From contig NC_088911.1 of NCBI RefSeq assembly GCF_963576675.1, positions 78,769,256 to 78,833,255 of the forward strand: a stretch of 64,000 nucleotides of DNA, given 5' to 3'. The translations under genes were made by a program, and so were the position numbers. Of this stretch, positions 55,663 to 64,000 are shown in pieces (position 1 is the first letter of the stretch; the number at the start of each line of letters is the position of its first letter). The stretch comes from Euphorbia lathyris. Taxonomy: Eukaryota > Streptophyta > Magnoliopsida > Malpighiales > Euphorbiaceae. Below the pieces are notes generated by a model. The model made no database searches. It was not told the origin of the DNA and saw nothing but the letters and a program-made list of their open reading frames with translations.

Positions 55663-57653
55663 GGGTTAATTACATATAGATGTCCTGTGGTTTCATCGAT
55701 TCGTAGATAGGTACATGTGATTTTTTTTTTTTTGCATATGGTTGCAAAATGTTGTATTTTTTTATTTTGCCAAATTTGACCGATAACGACCGCAAAATGA
55801 AAATTTTCAAGAATTAAAGTTATTTAGTATCATATTTACTATGGAACCATATTTTAGCGAGTCCCAACAGCCTTGTTTTGGTGACGTCTTAACACTTTTA
55901 TTTTTTTCTCACCTTGACCTTGGAAACTCCTATCTGTGTTCCCCTCTTTTAGTTATCTATTAATAAGCCGGGAACTGATCCCGCAGTTCACAGTGCCATT
56001 AAGTTATAGACTCATAATTATTCAAAACTATAATTTCTAGAGTTTTCTCTCTCTAAACATTAATTTTCTCTCTCATAAAAAAACAACAGCTAAATGACCT
56101 CAAACCTAAAAAGTTGAAGAATTAAAATTGCTTAAAGTACCATTTAACTCTTGAAAATGATCATTTTAAGGTCGTTCATCAACCAAATTTTGACAAAGTA
56201 AACCCGAATGTAAAATTTTGCAAACCACAAGGCTGCGTGTGCAAAATTTTGCAAACCACAGAGTTGTGTTTGAAAAAACCACATGTATCCATCTGCAAAT
56301 TGGTGAAACCATAGAGTATCTATATGTAATTAACCGGGTAAATTTCATCCATAGTGTATAACCTTTGGCTTATTTCACACTTTGGTATACAACCTTCAAT
56401 TTGTCTCACTAATATGTACGAACTTATAGGTGACCTCCCACTTTGGTGTATGGTCGGTTAAAATGACCGGTCAACACCGGTCAACATGCCACATTATCAT
56501 TTTTTTTATCTCTCTCATTTAAAAAGTGGGACCCCTAAAAATGAAATGTCTAAATTACCCTATATTGCTTTTCCCTTCTAATTAACTAAAAAATGAATTA
56601 TGGGACCACTAATTGAAAATTACTTTTACACCCTTTTATTTTCCACTAATTAACATACTTTCTTCTTCCTCCTCCAACTTCTCTCTCCCACTCTCTCTCT
56701 AACTCATCTGTCTATGTCCATTTTGAAGAACAAATCTGGGTTTTGAAGAACAAATCTGATGATTTTGCTTACTCACTGAAACATTTCGAGTTCTCTGTTC
56801 CCATTTCTCTCTAACATTCTATTTCGAGTTCTCTATCAATTTTGAACTCGATTTTGCTTCAACATCAGAAGAACCTTTCCATATTTTTCCAAAAAGAATC
56901 TTCTAGAAATGAAACTAGGAAGGATCTGTTCAAACATGTAAAATATTTTATATATCCATAAACTATGGGTCAGCTGCTCTTGTATGCCCAGATCGAGGAG
57001 TTCGCACTAGGTGAATATCACGATTTCAATTAGTTTGGTTATTTGATTTATTATATCTTTATAATTTAAAACTCTTTTATTTCCTTTTTCTTTTTAAAAA
57101 GAATAATGGGATCTTGGCTAGACTTGACTCTCTAATCTCTGATCTCTGTTATGGATAAAGAAATTATTGTTTAAATTGGGTTTCCAGAAAAGTTGAAAAA
57201 ATAGGATTCATAGAAAGAGAAAAGGAAACATTAATTAAATCAAAAGAAAAATGAAGATATGAGATTCATAGATGCTAATAAAGAACATACATAAAACTTC
57301 CATGACAAAAAAATTTTTGCGAGATTCACCTGAATCTCACAAAATTCCCTGCTCTTTAGTTAGATGAAGTTAGAGATGGAAAAGATGAAAAGAAACTATG
57401 GAGAGAGAAGAGAAATAAGGGTATTTTTGATATTTCAATTTTAGGGTCCCACATTTTTAAATAGGAGAGATGAAAAAAATGATGCCGTGGCGCGTTGAGT
57501 GGCGTTGACCGGTCATTTTAACCGGCTATACACCAAAGTGGGAGGTCACCTATAAGTTCGTACATATTAGTGAGACAAATTGAAGGTTGTACACCAAAGT
57601 GTGAAATAGGTCAAAGGTTGTACACCATAGATGAAATTTACCCGTATTAACCC
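55663..57653. mobile_element. MULE-type MITE containing a second MULE
   Basis: It begins GGGTTAATTACATATAGATG (55663) and its right arm ends ATGTAATTAACC...C at 57653, split by the inner element. A perfect 9-bp TSD, TTGTTTTTA, lies at 55654-55662 and 57654-57662. The mirrored arms cover ~200 bp and share words such as AATTTTCAAGAATTAAAGTT and its complement. The original element is ~680 bp and non-coding. Confidence 0.85.
56336..57643. mobile_element. Inner MULE/Pack-MULE-like element with ~170-bp inverted repeats
   Basis: The arms GGGTAAATTTCATCCATAGT (56336) and its inverse (ending 57643) are closely similar for ~170 bp. The 9 bases flanking each side (TAATTAACC and GTATTAACC) agree at 7 positions, a slightly decayed TSD. 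The 1-kb centre has a pyrimidine-rich leader (CTTCTCTCTCCCACTCTCTC) and a small frame (GQLLLYAQIEEFALGEYHDF near 56960-57030) that may come from a captured host gene, but no domain is recognisable. Confidence 0.75.
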
Positions 57654-57654
57654 T

Positions 57655-57795
57655 TGTTTTTATTAATATTTTGATTTTAATAATGTTATGATTGTTATTG
57701 TATTTTTTTATTAATATTTTGATTTTAGTAATATTATGATTGTTATTGTATTTGTTTTTATTTTTATTCATATTTTGATTTTAGTAGTATTTGTG
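57655..57795. repeat. Short tandem repeat, about 2.5 units of ~57 bp
   Basis: Units share TTTTATTAATATTTTGATTT and TATGATTGTTATTGTATTT with small changes. Part of the unit is also seen left of the MITE at 55627-55650, so the MITE inserted into this array. Confidence 0.65.
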
Positions 57796-57892
57796 TTTTA
57801 GGGTAAATTAAAAAAAACGATGTGGTTTCACTTTTTTTTTGTAGAAAAACGATTGTGTTGGTGTTCTTTGCTTCTCTTTCTGTTTTTCCTTT

Positions 57893-60481
57893 AATGCGTT
57901 TTGTCATTTGGAATTGCTTTGGCATTGGAGGAAGGGTCTTCTAGAGGTCGCTGTTTCATCTTATTAGGATCCATCGTCCTTCTATTGTTGTTCTTCTTGA
58001 ACCTAGGATTCCTGGCTCCCGTGCTGACCAAATTCAGAAAGGTATGGGGTTTAGTTCTATGGAGATTGTGGAAACTGATGGCTTCAGGGGAGGGAATTTG
58101 ATGTTCTGGGACGCTGCTGATGTGCTAGTTGATGTTTAATACAAAAATTACCAGTTTATTCATGCATGTGTCACTATCCTGGTTGGTAGCTCAAAGGGAG
58201 TTAAGTTTGAGCTTACTACTATTTACGTAAGACCCCAGGGCACTGCTAAGAGTCAATTTATGGCCGATATGGTGAGTTTGAAGTCCTCTGTCAAACTTCC
58301 CTAGGTTATTGTAGGATACTTCAACTATATTAAATCCGCTGAGGAAAAATTAGGAGGCTCAAGTGTTTTTACTTCTCGTTGTGCTTCTTTTTCTAATTGG
58401 ATTAACTCTCTCCGGCTCATTGATATGGGGTTTGTTGGCCCCCCTTTTACTTGGTTCCGCGGGTGCTCCCCTCGCACTCGTGTTGCCTGTAGGTTGGATT
58501 GGGATCTGTGTGATTCTGGCTGGAGGCATTTGTTTCCTAACGGGATTGTTCGGCATCTCCCGAGACACAACTCTGACCACACGCCTATTTTGATTGATGT
58601 AATGGATGGTAGCCCGAGGCGTAAATGCACTCCGTTTAGATTTCAGGCTGCTTGGGCTGAACACCCTGGTTTCACTGTTGTCCTTAGAGATAACTGGGAT
58701 GGATCGAATGGGTTGGTTAAGGGCCTCCAGCATCTGGCTTCTAGTCTTCAGAATTGGAACTCTAGCACTTTTGGTAATATCTTCTATAGAAAGATAAGGC
58801 TTATAGCTCGTCTTGATGGTGTTCAAAAAAGGTTGTGTCAGGTTAATGAGGGAGGCCTGTTTAAACTGGAAAGACGATTGTCTAATGAGTTGTTGGCGGT
58901 TCTTTTGCAGGAGGAACTTCTTTGGTTCTAGAAATCCCTTGTTCAATGGATTAAATGTGGTGATCATAACTCCATGTTTTTTCATACTTCGACCTTGATC
59001 CGTAGGAGGAGAAATCACATTCATGGTCTTCAAGATATTGGGGGTGAGTGGATTTGGGATGATAGTCATCTAAAGCAGCTGGCAGTTAGCTACTTTCAGG
59101 GGGTGTACACGGATGATGTGAGGGGTAGACCAAAGCTCAGGACTTGTCAGAGTTTTTTGAATTGGAACGCTACGACCATTGATGGTCTGAACAGGTTGTT
59201 TTCTACTGAGGATGTCAGGAGAGCAATTTTTGCTATGCCCCCTTTTAAAGCGATTGGTAAAGATGGGTTCCAGGGTTTTATCTACCAGAAGTTCTAGGAC
59301 ATCCTTGGGCCCGCTGCTTGCACTTGTGCTCTGAAGGCGCTCAATTCGGGAATTTTGGAGGAGGGTTTGAACACAACCCTGATTACCCTTATTCCTAAAG
59401 TGGCCAATCATGTTAACCTGGCCCAATTCCGGCCCATTAGCTTGTGTAACGTGCTGTATAAGGCCATCACTAAATGCTTAGTTCTGAGATTAAAAGAACA
59501 CCTCCAGTATCTCATTGGCCCGTGTAAGAGTAGTTTTGTTCCGGGTAGGCAGATTTCTGATAATGTTATTCTTATGCAAGAGGTTGTGCATTCCCTTAAA
59601 TGAAGATCAGGTAGAACGGGAGTCAGGATCCTTAAGCTTGATCTGGAGAAAGCTTATGACCGCATTAATTGGGATTTCCTCCGTGATACGCTAGTGCTTC
59701 TTAATATTCCTCTTCATTGGGTGGACTTGATTATAACTTGTGTTTCCACTCCGTATATGTCAGTTCTGTGGAATGGAAAAGAGTCTCAGGAGTTCAGCCC
59801 GAACCGTGGTCTTCGTCAAGGGGATCCTCTGTCCCCTTATTTGTTTGTGCTTTGTATTGAGCGGTTGAGCCATCTTATTGGTGATGCCATTGGGAATGGG
59901 AGCTATAAGCCGATACAGGTGTTTAGAAGAGGTCTACGTTATCTCATTTGATGTTTGCTGATGATATCGTGCTAATGGCGCAGGCGTCGGTAGATCAGGC
60001 CATTATGATGAAAGGCATCCTGGACAGTTTTTGTTTTGCTTCAGGGCAGTGTGTTAGCTTCTCCAAATCGAGGGTTTCCTTCTCCTCTAATGTTCTGGGG
60101 TGGGTTGCTTCTAGGATTTACGCGGTGTTGCAAGTGGCACCGACTACGAACCTGGGTAAGTATCTGGGAGTTATTCTCTTCCATAAACGTGTGGATCGCA
60201 GTGACTTTCAGCATGTAGTGGACAGAGTGAAGAACATGTTGAATGGGTGGAAGAGTCATTGCTTATCCCTTGCTGGTAGAACCACCCTGATTCGCTTTGC
60301 TGCCTCCTCTATTCCCTCTTACATTATGCAAACGACGATTATACCGATAAATGTGTGTCACCTTTTGGATCGTTTGAATCATCAATTTTTATGGGTAGTG
60401 TGGGTAGCCGGTGTAAAATTCACCTTGTCCGATGGGACATTGTGTGTCGGCCAAGATGTTGGGGTGGCCTGGGAATTCGCC
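57893..60481 (+). pseudogene. LINE ORF2 (endonuclease and RT), decayed and cut by an LTR
   Basis: ORF2 begins MRFVIWNCFGIGGRVF at 57893, then has a stop. Endonuclease text continues in pieces (RCASFSNWINSLRLIDMGF, PPFTWFRG, RHNSDHTPILIDV). The RT follows from ~59355 (LITLIPKVANHVNLAQFRPI, LKLDLEKAYDRINWDF, RQGDPLSPYLF), and the catalytic MFADDIV lies after a shift at ~59948. Coding similarity ends abruptly at 60481, where an LTR begins, so the zinc region and RNase H are absent. At least eight stops or shifts are seen. The poly(A) and ORF1 are missing, so this is a rearranged copy. Confidence 0.8.
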
Positions 60482-62332
60482 CCTGAAGGAAAATAGGCAA
60501 ACGTTTGGCAGCGGAAATATAAAAATTTTAACCTATTTCCTTTAACCAAGATCCGTTAACCGTTATTTCATATAAAGAGGGATAGAAGGAAATACCTTTC
60601 GAAGTTCTATCTACTGTTGCAATCGTAGTGCCCAAAACTCTTACTGCGAGTTCCCGAGCATAAAACAAAAACACAATTCAAAAGATGATTAGAACTCAAC
60701 CGTATAAAAGCAACCAAAGCAGATTGCCTCTAATAAATCAACACAAGATCAATGATTAAGAGAAAGAGATGAAAAATCAATTGAACGGAAGCAAGCGGTG
60801 AAGAATCGATCCTCTATGGTATGGGGCCGAATTTTCTCTCTCCTGGGGTTGCTATGCTTGGCCGAAATTCACATGAGGGGGGGGGGGGTATATATATTCT
60901 CTTCCATCTAAACCCTAGTCAGATAGAATTAGGTTACTGAATAAGAATTTAATTCGGAATAAAATTCTTATTGTTATTATCTATAATTATATTTAATTAC
61001 AAAAATAATAATAACCTATTAATAGGATAATAATTGGAGCAATTTAATCTCATTAAACCTCCTAACTTATTTATCCCATAATTAATTTAATTCATAATCA
61101 TAATCTAATTATAATTGTTAAATTAAATTAATTCCTTTGTGTATTTTAATACACAATTCGCCCCCACCCCCCACCCCTATACTACTGGGCCTTAGTGGAC
61201 TCAGTTGGGCTTCCGTCAATTAATTAACATCTGTTTCTATTTTGGGTTCCAAGTCTTATGTGTGACCCATCAGGTTCTTATTGCTTCTAGCCATATGCAA
61301 CTATTACATTAATTTTCTCAGAATTATATTTAATCTTTGCATAACGGAATGAGTACGCGAACTGTGATTGGCAGATCCGAAATATTCCCCCAGAGCTATA
61401 AGAAGACAGGTTGATTCTGTCGTTGACCTTTTCGTATTAGTTACAGTATAATTCGATCCTTTGTCAATTACATCCTTGAACTGGATCTTATGACTATGGG
61501 CAATGTCAAGTCATATATAGCGAGACGTTCGTTTTACTTGTACAGGCCGAGTTAACTCCAGTTAGATAGGTTAAGTGAAATCTGCATTTCAAGTCTTAAG
61601 CTATCACCTTGCAAGGATTTAGAGTTAAGTCTTCCACAAGCGATCCTTGGACGTATCTCCCATTTATCAAGAGTGACAAATGCTCAATCCAATGTATAAC
61701 TATCCTGCAATTACTTCCTGTGATACCCAACGTCTGCCGTACACACCCCAGAGTCATCCCTGTTATGGATCGTGTTACAACAGGATCAAAGTATCACATT
61801 CCATAATCCAGAATCGCTAATTAACATTCCTTTGAGTCTTAGGATTACTTATACCTATTAATACCAATGAGATAAACAGGTGACAAAGATAAATCTACCC
61901 ATCCTGTTATCTCAAGTCGGGTCCCCAATCCTAATGAACTCCATTCATTGGATCCATGTAACTGTCCAGATATCTGCATATCTGAAGCTTGTGAGATCAG
62001 CTCTCTGTCTCGATAGAAAACATTGTTACATGCAAGTCTCAACAGTGTTATGTCAATCCCTATTCAAAACATATCACTTGGTTTGGGGTGCTTTTAAGTT
62101 TATTAGTTTATTATAATGTTTCGTCTCACTTCATGCTTGTATGAACACTTTATAATCACTTTAAATAAACTCAGGGATTTCCTTTTATTAGACTTATTTA
62201 GTTCTTTAAAAGAGGTTGCCTTTATACAGTTATGAAACCATATCTTATTAAAACAAATGATATAAAGAACAATTCATTTACATTAGGTTTATATCCTAGA
62301 ACAATTGTCTATAGGACACTAAACCCCAACAT
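60482..62332 (-). repeat. Putative retrotransposon LTR (3' LTR position)
   Basis: Read leftward, the segment starts TGTTGGGGTTTAGTGTCC at 62332 and ends TTGCCTATTTTCCTTCA at 60482, giving TG...CA ends and ~1.85 kb. A purine-rich AATTAAGGAGTA just right of 62332 is placed like a polypurine tract, suggesting a 3' LTR whose internal region lies to the right. Neighbouring 5-mers (GCCCC left, TACTC right) do not match, so it is not a simple solo LTR. Superfamily not proven; the start resembles copia LTRs. It contains a 12-G run (60879-60890) and no ORF. Confidence 0.55.
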
Positions 62333-62667
62333 ACTCCTTAATTGAAAGACTATTATAGAAATTAAATGAGGAAGTTACATGGATGGAGGTTACCTGGGAG
62401 AAGGATACAGTTTTCAATCGTGGATGCAGTTAATAAACCATTTAATAACTTTTAGGATTATGTGGAGGTATATAACCGTTAACCTGAGATGTATGATTGA
62501 TTACGTGTGTTATGGTCATATCAATTGCTCCCCACTCATTCATTTAGAGTTATTTAAAGGTATGAGTAGAAAAATTAAAATTAAATATGAAAATAAATAA
62601 ATAAATATATGAATGAATAAAAAATAATTGTAACTTTTCTGGAATAATATTAATAACAAGAACAAGA
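62333..62667. other. Non-coding stretch between the LTR and the gypsy pol fragment
   Basis: It has no ORF of note. It could be the 3' internal region of the element owning the LTR at 60482, or spacer before the gypsy fragment. Confidence 0.35.
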
Positions 62668-64000
62668 GCCTTGAATATTTTCACTAGGTCAAGCCCATAT
62701 TTATCACACGCTTTAACCTTCTTTAAAGCGTCATCCCTCAAGGTAGGCCAGAAGAATCCACTACGCAACACTTTACTTGCTAAAGCTCTTGCTCCCAAAT
62801 GTTGCCCACATATTCCCTCATGTATTTCAGCTAGAGCGTAATCTGCCTTTTGTGGACCCAAACATTTCAAAAGTGGCATTGAGAAACCCTTCTTGTATAG
62901 GACATCATCTATCAAAGTGAAACATGCTGCTCTTATCTTCAATTTCTTTATTTCCGTAGCTTCAACTGGAAGCTCCCCTGTCTTCAAGAATTTTACAAAT
63001 GGTGTTCTCCAATCTTGTATGTCTTCAGTACATGCTACAATTTTTTCCTCTATGCTCGGCCTTTTAAGTTCCTCCAAATGCACCATTCTTCCTTTTGTTT
63101 CCATTGATGATGCAAGCTTTGATAAAGCGTCTGCGTGGCTATTAGAAGACCTATTGATTTGTAGCAATTGGAAATCTTCAAACCCTCGAGATAAAGATTT
63201 AACCTTTCGTAGATATTTAATCATGATAGGTTCCTTCGCCTCATACTCTCCATTGAATTGTTGAACCACCAACTGTGAGTCACTGTAAGCTGTTATCTTT
63301 TGAACTTGTAATTATTTGGCAAGTTTCATTCCTCCTATAAGGGCTTCGTACTCTGCAATATTATTTGAACTTGGAAAAGCAAAACGCAAGGAGTATTCGA
63401 TTGTTTCTTGCTGGGGAGATATCAATACTATTCCGGCTCCACTCCCTATTGAACTTGATGCTCCATCGACGAATAATTTCTATGTGCGCTCATTCTCTTT
63501 TGCCACTATTCTCTCTCCAGTACATTCCACAATGAAATCGGATAAAACTTGTCCCTTGATCGCTTGTCTAGGCTCAAAGTTGATGTCGTATTCTCCTAAC
63601 TCAATCGCCCATTTCGTAAGACGTCCAGAATATTCAGGTTTCTGCAATATTTGCCTTAGAGGTTGATCAGTTAATACCACTATGGAGTGAGCCTGAAAAT
63701 AAGGTCTTAACTTCCTGGAGGCCATCACTAGTGCAAGTGCAACTCTTTCTGCAAAAGGGTATCGAGGTTCTGCTCCTTGAAGTACTTTACTGACGTAGTA
63801 GATTGGCTTGTCAATTTTTCCTTCTCTTTTTAACAGGACTGCACTTAAGGCCACATTGCTTACTCCTAAATATACAAACAATATCTCACCTGGTTCTGGC
63901 CTAGTCAAAAGTGGTATTTTCTTCAAGTAATCCTTTAATTCTCCGAAAGCTTTTTCACATTCCGTTGTCCACTGGAAATTTTTCCCTGCCCTCAAGGTTT
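62668..64000 (-). pseudogene. Second gypsy (two-RNase-H, Tat-like) pol fragment, cut by the window edge
   Basis: In sense order from the edge: RT-linked RNase H (FQWTTECEKAFGELKDYL, PIYYVSKVLQGAEPRYPF), a connecting segment, a stop at ~63481, an archaeal-type RNase H (from ~63480; SSIGSGAGIVLISPQQE, with AYSDSQLVVQQ read across a stop near 63314), then the start of integrase (YALAEIHEGICGQHLGARAL, SGFFWPTLRDD, KKVKACDKYG), where similarity ends at ~62668. The dual RNase H puts it in the same broad group as the intact element at 3505-17826, but the sequences differ throughout, so it is another family. Truncated and interrupted by at least two stops. Confidence 0.82.

Noticed and set aside
60482..62332. 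Calling this a solo LTR
   Set aside because: The adjacent 5-mers do not form a TSD and LINE sequence does not resume on the right, so a 3' LTR of a longer element or a rearrangement fits better.

Overview
The window is plant nuclear DNA, almost certainly from a eudicot. The evidence is AT-rich intergenic sequence, short GT-AG introns, an R2R3-MYB gene, a seven-exon cytosolic malate dehydrogenase gene, L1-type LINEs whose ORF1 has a zinc knuckle, a Ty3/gypsy element with two RNase H domains, and many MITEs. I cannot name the species. Only two ordinary host genes look intact: an R2R3-MYB transcription factor of the MYB13/14/15 type (31772-32834, +) and cytosolic NAD-malate dehydrogenase (48721-45160, -). 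Nearly everything else is transposable-element DNA, much of it nested, and target-site duplications (TSDs) are still readable in many places.

Layout. 1-2290: the 5' part of an L1-type LINE (-), whose ORF1 is broken by an LTR-like insertion. 2773-18035: a three-level nest. A MULE-type MITE (9-bp TSD) is split by a hAT-type element (8-bp TSD), which is split by a 14.3-kb Ty3/gypsy retrotransposon (5-bp TSD). The retrotransposon reads on the minus strand and has open gag-protease and RT/RNase H/integrase frames. Between pol and its 3' LTR it carries an antisense, intron-containing gene for a plant-mobile-domain protein. An array of 13-bp palindromic motifs is present in the U3 of both LTRs and again between the convergent ends of pol and the antisense gene. 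18036-25207: AT-rich DNA with several MITEs, a CACTA terminus and a truncated E2 ubiquitin-conjugating-enzyme fragment. 25208-30534: a full-length, frameshifted LINE with a 16-bp TSD. 31696-32834: MYB gene. 33184-34361: a Pack-MULE carrying a captured intron-containing gene piece. 34362-38590: repeat relics, a TTCGCA/TGCGAA tandem array, one end of a second MULE of the same family, and a LINE ORF1 fragment. 38590-44597: a decayed LINE (+). 45160-48721: MDH gene.

49245-52531: a MULE-type MITE split near its centre by a 5'-truncated LINE. 52664-53339: hAT MITE. 53340-55500: gypsy and copia relics. 55654-57662: a MULE MITE inside another MULE MITE. 57893-60481: a decayed LINE (+) cut by an LTR (60482-62332). 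62668-64000: a damaged pol fragment of a second gypsy element with two RNase H domains, leaving the window.

How the parts work together. The gypsy element encodes gag, protease, RT, two RNase H domains and integrase, and it has LTRs, a primer-binding region and a polypurine tract, so it may be autonomous. Its antisense gene can keep introns through retrotransposition because its splice signals are not read in the genomic RNA. The most unusual observation is this antisense gene together with the palindromic array shared by the U3 and the convergent gene ends. Extra and antisense ORFs are known in the Tat group of plant gypsy elements, so I present the arrangement and the array, not the existence of an extra ORF, as the point to examine.
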